The translations under genes and the position numbers were made by a program. A stretch of DNA of 64,000 nucleotides. Origin: CALEMW01 sp964343835. Lineage in GTDB: Bacteria; Krumholzibacteriota; Krumholzibacteriia; LZORAL124-64-63. The notes below the pieces were generated by a model. The model did no database searches and was not told the DNA's origin. It worked only from the letters and a program-made list of their open reading frames with translations. The stretch covers positions 1 to 64,000 of the forward strand of contig CAYFKR010000014.1 in assembly GCA_964343835.1 (NCBI GenBank), written 5' to 3'. Within the stretch, counting starts at the first letter, position 1, and every line of letters begins with the position of its first letter. Shown here in pieces: positions 48,280-57,197 of the stretch.

Positions 48280-49028
48280 TGGCGAACAAACCCAAGGTCG
48301 GCATCTTCGACTTCACGGGCTGCGAGGGGTGCGAGCTCAACCAGCTCAATTTCGAGGACCAGCTGCTGGACATCATCGAGCACGTGGACATCGTCGAGTG
48401 GCGCGAGGCCATGGACGGACAGGCCGACGAGCTCGACATCGCGTTCGTGGAGGGTTCCCTCTCGACCCCCGACTGCATCAAGCGGATCCACGAGATCCGC
48501 CGCAAGTCGAAGGTCCTGGTGGCCGTCGGGGCCTGCGCGTCCCAGGGCGGCGTGAATGCCATGAAGAACACGCGGCCCATCGAGGACGTGCGCGAGGAGG
48601 TGTACGGGGAGGACAAGTACCTCTTCCCGACGCTCCCGGCCCTGCCTCTGGACGCGGTCGTGAGGGTGGACTACAAGGTCAGGGGCTGCCCCATGACCCA
48701 GATCGAGTTCCTGAAGGTCTTCACGTCGCTGGTGATGGGCAAGGAGCCCGTCGAACCCGACAGCGCCGTGTGCGTGGAGTGCAAGCTGAAGGAGAACGAG
48801 TGCGTGGTGGAGAAGGGTATGATCTGCCTGGGCCCGGTCACGCGCCTCGGCTGCGACGCCCACTGCACCACCTTCGGCCAGTACTGCACGGGCTGCCGCG
48901 GCCTCGTCTCGGATCCCAACATCGAGGGCATGCAGGAGATCCTGGTGAGCAACGGCCTGTCCATGGACGAAGCCTGGAAGCGGCTCCAGCTCTACAACGC
49001 CAACCAGCTCGAGGGGGTGCAGCGATGA
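48279..49028 (+). CDS. hydD: Group 3b-type NiFe hydrogenase, delta (small) subunit
   Basis: 249 residues. Small subunit next to the NiFe centre. The proximal cluster begins with FTGCEGCELNQLNF (C15, C18). VAVGACASQGGVNAMK and VRGCPMTQIEF supply further ligands, and C-terminal cysteines (CVECKLKENEC, CLGPVTRLGC, CTGCRG) give additional [4Fe-4S] clusters. There is no twin-arginine signal, so the enzyme is cytoplasmic. The start at 48279 overlaps the gamma stop; the stop overlaps the large-subunit start (ATGA). Confidence 0.93.
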   Translation: MANKPKVGIFDFTGCEGCELNQLNFEDQLLDIIEHVDIVEWREAMDGQADELDIAFVEGSLSTPDCIKRIHEIRRKSKVLVAVGACASQGGVNAMKNTRPIEDVREEVYGEDKYLFPTLPALPLDAVVRVDYKVRGCPMTQIEFLKVFTSLVMGKEPVEPDSAVCVECKLKENECVVEKGMICLGPVTRLGCDAHCTTFGQYCTGCRGLVSDPNIEGMQEILVSNGLSMDEAWKRLQLYNANQLEGVQR

Positions 49029-50329
49029 GCGCCAACCTGGACATCAACGTCCACCACCTCACGAGGGTGGAGGGTCACGGCAACATCGTCGTGAACATGA
49101 AGGAAGGGGTGCTGGAGAAGGCGCAGCTCGAGATCGTCGAGGCGCCCCGGTACTTCGAGGCCATGCTCAAGGGGCGCAGCTTCCACGAGGCGGCCATCAT
49201 CACCTCGCGGATCTGCGGCATCTGCTCCCTGGGCCACCAGATCACCTCGCTGAAGGCCACCGAGGCGGCCCTCGGCCTGGAGGTGAGCGAGCAGACGATC
49301 CTGCTGCGCAAGCTCCTGATCCACGGGGCCACCCTGCAGTCCAACGTGCTGCACGCCTACTTCCTGGCGGCGCCCGACTTCCTGGGCGTGGGGTCCGTGT
49401 TCCCGCTGATCGGGACGCATCCCGAGGTCGTGAAGCGGGCGCTGCGCATGAAGCGCCTGAGCAACGACATCGGCGACGTGGTGTCCGGCCGGGCCGTGCA
49501 CCCCATCACGCCGGTGCCGGGCGGGTTCACGCGGATCCCCACGGAGAAGGAGTTGCTGGAGATCAAGCGGCGGCTGGTGGAGGAGATGGTGCCCGACTAC
49601 ATGGCCACCATCGACACCCTCGAGGGTCTGGCCGGGGCCATCCCGGACTTCACCCGCGAGACGGAGTTCATCGCCCTGCGCAGCGACGACGACTACGCCC
49701 TGTACGACGGCGACATCAGCTCCACCGACACCGGTCGCGTGGACGACGCCGAGTACCGGCGCATGACCAACGAGTTCATCGTGCCCCACAGCACGTCGAA
49801 GCACTGCAAGGTCAACCGGTCGTCGTACATGGTGGGCGCCCTGGCCCGCTGGAACAACAACCACGACCGGCTGTGCGACGTGGCCATGCAGGCGGCCGAG
49901 CGGCTCGGCCTGAAGCCGGACTGCCACAACCCGTACATGAACACCATCGCGCAGGTGGTGGAGGCCGGGCACTGCGCCCTGGACTCGGTGGCCATCATCG
50001 ACAGGCTGCTGGAGAACGGGCTGAAGGACGAGGCGCCGAACCAGGAGCCCACCCGGTACGGCACCGGCGTGGGAGCCACCGAGGTGCCCCGCGGCATCCT
50101 GTACCACGAGTACACCTACGACCGCCAGGGTCGGGTGACCGCGGCCAACTGCATCATCCCCACGGGCCAGAACCTGGCGAACATCGACGACGACATGAAG
50201 GCCCTGGTGCCCGAGGTCGTGGACCGGCCCAAGGAGGAGATCACGCTGATGCTCGAGATGCTGGTGCGGGCCTACGACCCGTGCATCAGCTGCTCGGTGC
50301 ACATGCTGGACGTCGAGTTCAAGGAGTAG
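49025..50329 (+). CDS. hydA: Group 3b-type NiFe hydrogenase, alpha (large) subunit
   Basis: 434 residues. Holds the NiFe active site. The L1 motif is SRICGICSLGH (C64, C67) and the L2 motif is DPCISCSVH (C420, C423, H426). Eight residues after H426 (MLDVEFKE) are the peptide removed by the maturation protease, whose gene follows. HHLTRVEGHGN at the N-terminus is typical of group 3. No sign of a disrupted ligand. Nickel insertion would need the hypABFCDE genes at 54.8-60.6 kb on the opposite strand. Confidence 0.95.
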   Translation: MSANLDINVHHLTRVEGHGNIVVNMKEGVLEKAQLEIVEAPRYFEAMLKGRSFHEAAIITSRICGICSLGHQITSLKATEAALGLEVSEQTILLRKLLIHGATLQSNVLHAYFLAAPDFLGVGSVFPLIGTHPEVVKRALRMKRLSNDIGDVVSGRAVHPITPVPGGFTRIPTEKELLEIKRRLVEEMVPDYMATIDTLEGLAGAIPDFTRETEFIALRSDDDYALYDGDISSTDTGRVDDAEYRRMTNEFIVPHSTSKHCKVNRSSYMVGALARWNNNHDRLCDVAMQAAERLGLKPDCHNPYMNTIAQVVEAGHCALDSVAIIDRLLENGLKDEAPNQEPTRYGTGVGATEVPRGILYHEYTYDRQGRVTAANCIIPTGQNLANIDDDMKALVPEVVDRPKEEITLMLEMLVRAYDPCISCSVHMLDVEFKE

Positions 50330-50331
50330 TG

Positions 50332-50805
50332 ATGAAGGTCATCGCCGTAGGCAATCCCCTGTACGGGGACGACGGGGTCGGCGCGGCCGTCCTGGCGAAG
50401 CTCGCGGAGGAGAACCACCTCCCGGGGGCCGAGCTCGTGGACTGCCACACCGACGCCCTCTCGGTGATCGACCACTTCACACCCGGCGAGCTTCATGTCA
50501 TCATCGACGCGGCGAAGATGGGCGAACGTCCCGGCTGCGTCGTGCGCTTCACTCCCGACGAGGTGCGCCTGCGCATCGAATGGGACCACCTCTCGATGCA
50601 CGGGTTCGGCCTGGCCGAGACCTTCGCCATGGCCGAGGCCATCGGCGAGATGCCCGAGCGGGTGGTGATCGTCGGCGTGGAGCCGGAGATCGTACAAATC
50701 GACCGGGGACTGTCCGACGCCGTGGCGGCGGCCGTCCCCGAGGTGATCGCGACCATCCAAGCGGAGGTTCAAGGCGATGTCGCAGAGGACCATCCTCGTC
50801 GTTGA
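50332..50805 (+). CDS. Hydrogenase maturation protease
   Basis: 157 residues. Cleaves the C-terminal peptide of the large subunit after nickel insertion. The start VIAVGNPLYGDDGVGAAVL has the GN-x-L-x-x-DDG-x-G signature with the nickel-sensing Asp/Glu; VDCHTDAL and VIIDAAKMGERPG supply the second metal-binding Asp, and DHLSMHGFGLAE carries the His. Follows hydA by two bases. Its last 29 bases overlap the response regulator gene in another frame, a tight link between the enzyme genes and the sensory genes. Confidence 0.93.
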   Translation: MKVIAVGNPLYGDDGVGAAVLAKLAEENHLPGAELVDCHTDALSVIDHFTPGELHVIIDAAKMGERPGCVVRFTPDEVRLRIEWDHLSMHGFGLAETFAMAEAIGEMPERVVIVGVEPEIVQIDRGLSDAVAAAVPEVIATIQAEVQGDVAEDHPRR

Positions 50806-51172
50806 CGACGATATCGACCTGGTGGAGATCATCCGCGTGACCCTCGAGAACGAGGGCTACGCCGTCATCGACGCCCAGAGCGGGGAGCGGGGCCTGACCA
50901 TGGCCCGCGAAGAGAATCCCGACCTGATCATCCTGGACGTGATGATGGGCCAGGTGGACGAAGGCTTCCAGGTGGCCTACGAGCTGCGCGGGGCCGAGCC
51001 CACCAAGGACATCCCCATCATCATGCTCACGGCGGTGGCCGACCAGACCGGGTTCGCGTTCGACCCGGGCAAGGACCAGGGGTTCCTGCCCGTGAACGAG
51101 TTCCTGGAGAAGCCCGTCAGCCCGCGGCGGCTGGTGGACATGGTGAGGCAGCACCTGCCCACGGAGATCTGA
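50777..51172 (+). CDS. Single-domain response regulator
   Basis: 131 residues, a lone CheY-like receiver. The acidic pocket is VVDDD (D10-D12), the phosphorylation site D54 in IILDVMMG, with T85 and K112 (EFLEKPVS) completing the active site. No DNA-binding or enzyme domain follows, so output must go through a partner or a phosphorelay. The loop after D54 is longer than usual (MMGQVDEGFQ, then AVADQTGFAFDPGKDQGFLP), as in some stand-alone receivers. It overlaps the protease gene upstream by 29 bases and the kinase downstream by one. Confidence 0.92.
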   Translation: MSQRTILVVDDDIDLVEIIRVTLENEGYAVIDAQSGERGLTMAREENPDLIILDVMMGQVDEGFQVAYELRGAEPTKDIPIIMLTAVADQTGFAFDPGKDQGFLPVNEFLEKPVSPRRLVDMVRQHLPTEI

Positions 51173-52536
51173 TGACTCCTGGAACGCCCAGCGGCGAGCG
51201 CGTGGCGGCGGTTTCGGCCCAGTTCGTTTCCGCCGCCAGCCTCCGCGTGCGTTCCGACTGGTTCAACAAGCTCCGCTGGGGCGCCGCCGGCGCGGTGGTG
51301 GCCTTCAGCACCGGGGTGGCGGCCTTCGGCGGCATCGACCTGCCCCTGGCGCCGCTGCTGGGGCTGGGGGCGATGCTCCTGCTGCTGAACGCCGGCTACG
51401 TGGTGCGCAATCACCGCATCGCGCCGGCGGACATCGAGGCCGAGCTCCGCATCGTCAAGATCCAGATGGTGGTGGACCTGGTCCTGCTGACCGCGGTGCT
51501 CCACTTCTCCGGCGGTGTGGAGAACCCCTTCCAGTTCATCTACATCATCCACGTGATCATCGCGAGCCTGCTGTTCAAGGGACGCGAGATCTTCCATATC
51601 GCGTGGCTGGCCATCGGGCTGTTCTCCCTGATGGTGCTGGGCGAGCACTTCGGCTCCCTCGATCACCATCATCTGCTGAGCGCCAGCGAGCTGACCCACG
51701 AACCCGCGTACATGGCCATGTCGCTGGGGTCCATGTGGATCGTGCTGCTCACGAGCGCGTGGATCGGCGCCGCCATCATGCGGCACAACCGGACCATCAA
51801 GGACGAGCTCGTGCAGCGTCAGGACGAGCTGGCGCAGGCGGGAAAGGCCCAGCTGGATTTCTTCCGTTTCGTGACCCACGAGATCAAGTCGCCCATCGTG
51901 ACGGCCCAGAGCGCGGTGGAGGCTGCCCGCGAACTCGGCGACGACGGCGCGGCCCCGGCCGTCGACGACATGCTGCGGAGTGCCGTGACCCGCCTGGAGC
52001 AGGCCACGGGCATCGTCCGGGACCTGGCCGACCTGACCCGCGGCAGCATGGCGGCCAGGCCCGGGTTCACGGACGTGGACCTGGCGGCGATCCTCACGAG
52101 GGTGCTGGACCAGCAGGCGGAGTCCATGGCGGCCAGGGACATCGCCCTGACGACGGAGATCCCGGCAGGGGCGGTGACGGTTTCCGGGGACGAGAGCATG
52201 CTCGACAAGATCGTGTCCAACCTGGTGAGCAACGCGGTCCGGTACAACCGGGACGGCGGCTCGGTGACCGTCGCCCTCGCGCCGTACGACGGGGGCGGGC
52301 TGCTGACGGTCAGCGACGAGGGCATCGGCATCGCTCCCGAGGACCGGGACCGCATCTTCGAGGAATTTTACAGGACGGCGGCGGCCCGCGAGGCCAGTCG
52401 CCTAGGGTCGGGGCTGGGGCTGCCCATCGTCAAGCGCTTCGTGGAACAGCACGGCGGGACGATCGCGGTGGACAGCACGCCCGGCCGCGGATCCACCTTC
52501 ACGGTCCGGCTGCCGGGACGAAAGGGACGGTCATGA
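51172..52536 (+). CDS. RegB/PrrB-like membrane sensor histidine kinase
   Basis: 454 residues. About six membrane segments (residues ~35-205) are followed by a dimerisation domain with H236 in FFRFVTHEIKSPI, and a catalytic domain with N box NLVSNAVRYN, G1 SDEGIGIAPEDR and G2 GSGLGLPIVKR. The loop HFSGGVENPF (GGVENPF at 114-120) matches the GGxxNPF quinone-binding motif of RegB/PrrB, which monitors the quinone pool. The redox-active cysteine of RegB near the H box is absent. With menaquinone made here (mqnD), it may sense menaquinone. Its partner is presumably the receiver just upstream. Ends in an ATGA overlap with the ACT-domain gene. Confidence 0.88.
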   Translation: MTPGTPSGERVAAVSAQFVSAASLRVRSDWFNKLRWGAAGAVVAFSTGVAAFGGIDLPLAPLLGLGAMLLLLNAGYVVRNHRIAPADIEAELRIVKIQMVVDLVLLTAVLHFSGGVENPFQFIYIIHVIIASLLFKGREIFHIAWLAIGLFSLMVLGEHFGSLDHHHLLSASELTHEPAYMAMSLGSMWIVLLTSAWIGAAIMRHNRTIKDELVQRQDELAQAGKAQLDFFRFVTHEIKSPIVTAQSAVEAARELGDDGAAPAVDDMLRSAVTRLEQATGIVRDLADLTRGSMAARPGFTDVDLAAILTRVLDQQAESMAARDIALTTEIPAGAVTVSGDESMLDKIVSNLVSNAVRYNRDGGSVTVALAPYDGGGLLTVSDEGIGIAPEDRDRIFEEFYRTAAAREASRLGSGLGLPIVKRFVEQHGGTIAVDSTPGRGSTFTVRLPGRKGRS

Positions 52537-53012
52537 CCGAGCGCATCCAGTGCGGGGGGCTGATCGAGCGCGAAGACCTCTGCCTGATCGAGGTGCAGGG
52601 CTACGCCTGGAGACCGGGCAAGTCCTGCGGCATCCTCTGCCGCTTCGCCGATGCGGGGATCCCGCTGGCGTTCCTGAACATCAGCAACACGAACGAGGGC
52701 CTCAAGAGCATGAGCTTCTGCCTGGCCCGCGAGGCCATGGCCAAGGTGCCGCCCCTCATCGAGCAGGTGGAACGGGAGTTCGCTCCCGAGCGGGTGGTGG
52801 TGCAGGAGGGTATCAGCATCGTCACGCTGTACGGCCCGCACTTCTACGAGCGGGTGGCCCTGGCCAGCGAGGTCTATTCCTGCCTGTGCATCGAGGGCAT
52901 CGACGCCCAGTCGGTGGGCTCGTCGGTCAACAGCATCTCCCTGGTGGTGCGCGCCGGCGACGTCGAACGCACGAAGCAGGCCCTGTCGGCCCGTTTCGAG
53001 TGGCCGATCTGA
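52533..53012 (+). CDS. Double ACT-domain protein
   Basis: 159 residues, cytoplasmic. Two ACT-like beta-alpha-beta-beta-alpha-beta units: CLIEVQGYAWRPGKSCGILCRFADAGIPLAFLNIS (quoted as ends: CLIEVQGYAW and GIPLAFLNIS) and ISIVTLYGPHFYERVALASE with GIDAQSVGSSVNSISLVV. The arrangement resembles the paired ACT domains at the end of aspartokinases that bind an amino acid, but there is no kinase. Several cysteines (C7, C17, C32, C36) could allow redox or metal sensing. The start at 52533 overlaps the kinase stop by four bases, so it belongs to the hydrogenase/two-component operon. Role unknown; a small-molecule input to the sensor or hydrogenase is a guess. Confidence 0.7.
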   Translation: MTERIQCGGLIEREDLCLIEVQGYAWRPGKSCGILCRFADAGIPLAFLNISNTNEGLKSMSFCLAREAMAKVPPLIEQVEREFAPERVVVQEGISIVTLYGPHFYERVALASEVYSCLCIEGIDAQSVGSSVNSISLVVRAGDVERTKQALSARFEWPI

Positions 53013-53059
53013 CCCGAGCTGCGTTAGGATGGGCGGGTCCCTCAACGGAGGTCCGTCCC

Positions 53060-53623
53060 GTGCGTCGAATCGTCCTGCTGTTCCTCGTTCTTCTCCTTGC
53101 CGTTCTCGCTGTGGCTCCGACCTCGGCCGACGACCGCGTCCGCCGCCGCCCCGCCGTGGCCGAACAGGTCGACCTGGCCCGCTACATGGGTCTGTGGTAC
53201 GAGATCGCCCGCATCCCCACCAAGCACCAGAAGTCCTGCACCTGCTGCGCCACCGCGGAATACGTGGACGAGGGGAAGGGCAAGGTGTCCATCTACAACC
53301 GCTGCCTCCAGGCCGACGGCTCGGTGAAGGAGGCCAAGGCGGAGGCCCGCGTGATCTCGGCCAACAACGCCCGCTGGAAGGCGACGTTCTTCAAGCTCCT
53401 GGGCATCCCGGTGGCCAAGGGCGACTACTGGATCCTGGGCGTGGACGACGACTACCGCTGGGCCGTGGTGGGCGACCCCGAACGCAAGTACGGCTGGATC
53501 CTCTCGCGCTCCCCGGACATGGCGCCGGAGGTCCGCGCCGAGGTGGACGCCCTGATCGCCGACCGGGGATACGACCCGGACATGTTCATCGACACGCCCC
53601 AGGACGGAGGCGACCATGACTGA
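53060..53623 (+). CDS. Lipocalin (Blc-like)
   Basis: 187 residues with GTG start after GGAGG. A signal peptide (RIVLLFLVLLLAVLAVAP) is followed by the lipocalin signature YMGLWYEIARIPTKHQ (G-x-W). Strands VSIYNRCLQADGSVKEAKAEARV, WKATFFKL, GDYWILGVDDDYRWAVVGDP and YGWILSRSPDM are the Blc order. Binds a lipid or other hydrophobic ligand in the periplasm. A CTCC pair replaces the usual residues after HQ (KSCTCCATAEY), unusual for Blc. Stop overlaps the next gene. Confidence 0.92.
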   Translation: MRRIVLLFLVLLLAVLAVAPTSADDRVRRRPAVAEQVDLARYMGLWYEIARIPTKHQKSCTCCATAEYVDEGKGKVSIYNRCLQADGSVKEAKAEARVISANNARWKATFFKLLGIPVAKGDYWILGVDDDYRWAVVGDPERKYGWILSRSPDMAPEVRAEVDALIADRGYDPDMFIDTPQDGGDHD

Positions 53624-53933
53624 CGTGAAGGCCGGCGAGGTGGGCCGCTACGGCAGCGTGCTGGAAGCGGAGATCGATCAGGGTCGTCTGGAGTCCGCGG
53701 GCATCCCCGCCCGCGTGCGCAGGGACGACTGCGGCGGCATGTATCCCCAGCTCGTCATGCACAAGCCGGTGCGGCTCGAGGTGGACGTCGCCGATGCGGA
53801 ACGGGCCCTAGAGATCCTGGGCGAGGCCGCCGACGCGCCGCCGACCCCCGCCTGGACCTGCTCCTGCGGCGAGACCGTCGAGCAGGGCTACGACGCCTGC
53901 TGGAAGTGCGGGGCCGGACGTTCATCCGACTGA
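53616..53933 (+). CDS. DUF2007-like small protein with C-terminal zinc ribbon
   Basis: 105 residues. The N-terminal ~70 residues (GRYGSVLEAEIDQGRLESAG, then VRLEVDVADAERALEILGEA) look like the DUF2007/signal-transducing PII-like fold, in which a protein is read by a GSVLEAEL-type helix. The end WTCSCGETVEQGYDACWKCG is a short zinc ribbon with four cysteines. It overlaps the lipocalin stop by eight bases and is probably co-expressed. Function unknown. Confidence 0.72.
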   Translation: MTDVKAGEVGRYGSVLEAEIDQGRLESAGIPARVRRDDCGGMYPQLVMHKPVRLEVDVADAERALEILGEAADAPPTPAWTCSCGETVEQGYDACWKCGAGRSSD

Positions 53934-53956
53934 TCCTATCCATGTGAGGAACCGAC

Positions 53957-54793
53957 ATGCCGACGCGTATCATGCTGCTGTCCGCCGTGGCCCTGCTGTC
54001 CCTGATCTCCGCCTGCTCGGACGATCCGGCGTCGCCGGAAACGTTCTCCCTGACGATCCGCGTGACCGACGCCGACGACCTCCCCGTGGAGGGCCTCACG
54101 GTCTGCTTGGAGAACGAGATCGATCCCCATCCCTGGGGCTTCCCCGCGCCCGGCGGACGACCCGTCAACGTGGTGAAGTTCGACGTGCAGGACACGTGCG
54201 ACGTGGACATGGTGGTCCGCGATGTGCTCGGCGACGTGGCCAGGGAGCTGGTCATGGACTACGAGGCCCTGCCCGGAACCCACGTCCTGGCCTGGAACGG
54301 CACCGACGCCGACGGCGAGCGGGTGCCGCCCGGCTACTACGAATTCCACATGACCGCCCGCGCCGACGGCGCCGTGGCGTTCCGCGACACGGTGGACGGC
54401 TTCATGTGGCTCTACGACCTGGACCAGCTCGCGGTGGGCGTGACCGACGCGAACGGCCAGCTCGTCATCGACGACCGCCGCCGTTTCCCCGGCCTGTTCG
54501 ATCTGGGTGAGATGATGGGCCGGAACGAGGACTCCGAGCCGACGGGCGTGTTCACGGCGCCGGCCACGGTGATGATCGCCCTGCGCGACCTCGACCGCGG
54601 GCTGTTCATGCCGCGCACCTACCACGACTATGCGGACGGGGCCAACGTGGTGGATCTGCTCTGGGATCCCGAGGCAGCGCGGCCCTTGGCGGCACCGGAG
54701 AACGGCGAAGTCGGGGCGACCATCCGACGCGTGTCGGCGATGCCGCCCCTCGAGTATCGCCTCGAGCCGCCCTACCCGAATCCCTTCAACTGA
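53957..54793 (+). CDS. Lipoprotein with internal FlgD-like Ig segment, C-terminus truncated at NPFN
   Basis: 278 residues. Signal peptide with lipobox ISAC (about Cys20). The middle (FDVQDTCDVDMVVRDVLGDV, then PGTHVLAWNGTDADGERVPP) is a FlgD-like Ig fold. The last residues, YRLEPPYPNPFN-stop, are the exact opening of another FlgD-like tail domain (usually PxPNPFNPxTxIxF), but translation ends there and the remaining ~80 residues are absent; no continuation is seen in any frame. The hypE stop lies only four bases beyond, on the other strand, so a deletion or rearrangement breakpoint is likely. The protein may still be made and lipid-anchored. Confidence 0.75.
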   Translation: MPTRIMLLSAVALLSLISACSDDPASPETFSLTIRVTDADDLPVEGLTVCLENEIDPHPWGFPAPGGRPVNVVKFDVQDTCDVDMVVRDVLGDVARELVMDYEALPGTHVLAWNGTDADGERVPPGYYEFHMTARADGAVAFRDTVDGFMWLYDLDQLAVGVTDANGQLVIDDRRRFPGLFDLGEMMGRNEDSEPTGVFTAPATVMIALRDLDRGLFMPRTYHDYADGANVVDLLWDPEAARPLAAPENGEVGATIRRVSAMPPLEYRLEPPYPNPFN

Positions 54794-54797
54794 CGGA

Positions 54798-55852
54798 TCA
54801 GCAGATCCGGGGCAGCTGCTCGCCCACCGGCATGTCCACGATGCGCTCGGCGCCGAGGGCCGTGATCATGGTCACCATGCCCGGCCGCTCGTCGACGACC
54901 TCCGCGATCACCGCCGCGTCGGCGCCCAGCTCGTGGGCGTGGAGGGCGGCCAGGGCGGCGTCGGTCTCGTCGGCGGGCACCACCGCCGCCAGCTTCCCCT
55001 CGTTGGCCACGTAGAGCGGATCCACGCCGAGCACCTCGCAGGCGCCGCAGACGTCGTCGCGCACCGGGACGGCGCCGTCGTCGATGCGGATGCCCACGCC
55101 GGACGAGCGGGCGAACTCATTGAGGGTGGTGGCCAGGCCGCCGCGGGTGGGGTCGCGCATGGCGCGCAGGCCGGGGCAGGCGTCCAGCAGGGCCGCCGCG
55201 AGGCCGTTCAACGGAGCCGTGTCGCTGGCGATGCCGGTGCGGAACGACAGGCCCTCGCGGGCGGTCATCACCGCCATGCCGTGATCGGCGACGGTGCCCG
55301 AGACGATCACCCTGTCGCCGGCCTTCAGGTTCGCCGCCGACAGCGCCACGCCCTCGCGCACCACGCCCACGCCCGACGTGTTGATGAAGATCCGATCGCA
55401 CGAGCCCCGGTCCACTACCTTGGTGTCGCCGGTCACCACGCGCACGCCGGCACGCTTCGCCGCCGCCTCCATGGAGCAGAGGATGCGGTGGAAGTCCTCC
55501 AGGGGCAGGCCCTCCTCCAGCACGAAGCCCACGCTCAGGTACAGCGGGTCGGCGCCGCCCATGGCCACGTCGTTGACGGTGCCGTTGACGGCCAGGTCGC
55601 CGATGTCGCCGCCCGGGAAGAAGATCGGGTCCACCACGAAGGTGTCGGTGGAGAAGGCCAGGCGGCCGGGGGGCATCTCCAGCACGGCCTGGTCCTCGAG
55701 GCGGTCCAGGTCGGGGTTGGTGAAGCGCGGCAGCACGAAGCGGTCGATGAGATCGGCCGAGAGACGTCCGCCGGCGCCGTGGGCGAGCTGGATGGTGTCG
55801 TGGTCGGTCAGGGGGACCGGGCAGGCCATGCGGTCGAAGTCGGGACGGTCGC

Positions 55853-55856
<4 letters not shown>
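54798..55856 (-). CDS. hypE: Hydrogenase maturation protein HypE
   Basis: 352 residues. Makes the thiocyanate intermediate that becomes the CN ligands of the NiFe centre. The ATP-binding part (LAHGAGGRLSADLI, FSTDTFVVDPIFFPGGDIGDL) and the AIR-synthase-like core (DPTRGGLATTLNEFA) are canonical. The C-terminal PRIC holds the cysteine that is carbamoylated by HypF, so the protein is complete. GTG start at 55856 overlaps the hypD stop (GTGA). Last gene of the operon. Confidence 0.95.
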
Positions 55857-56940
<1,084 letters not shown>

Positions 56941-56944
<4 letters not shown>

Positions 56945-57195
56945 GACTCCTTCTCCCGGTCCGCCTCGATGTGGGCATTCAGCTCCGTCAACGTCTCCAA
57001 CGTCGCCCGCGCCTCATCCTCGTCCAGCTGCTGCAGCGCGAACCCCGCATGCACGATCACCCAGTCGCCCACACCGACGTCAGGCACATAGGTCAGGCAG
57101 GCCGTGTTCTCCACGCCGGCGTAGTCGATGCGGCCCATCGTCAGGCCGTTCTCCTGGTAGGTCTCGAGGATGCGGCCGGGGACGGCGAGGCACAT
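56941..57195 (-). CDS. hypC: Hydrogenase maturation chaperone HypC
   Basis: 84 residues. MCLAVPGRI is the HypC start; the cysteine after the initiator Met binds the Fe unit carried to the large subunit. GVGDWVIVHAGFALQQLDEDEA is the second conserved block. The gene begins two bases after hypF ends and overlaps hypD. Confidence 0.95.
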
Positions 57196-57197
57196 GG

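Noticed and set aside
54793..54798. Sequencing frameshift as the cause of the PNPFN truncation
   Set aside because: No frame after the stop continues the tail domain; the sequence runs directly into the hypE 3' end, so loss of DNA is more likely than a one-base error.
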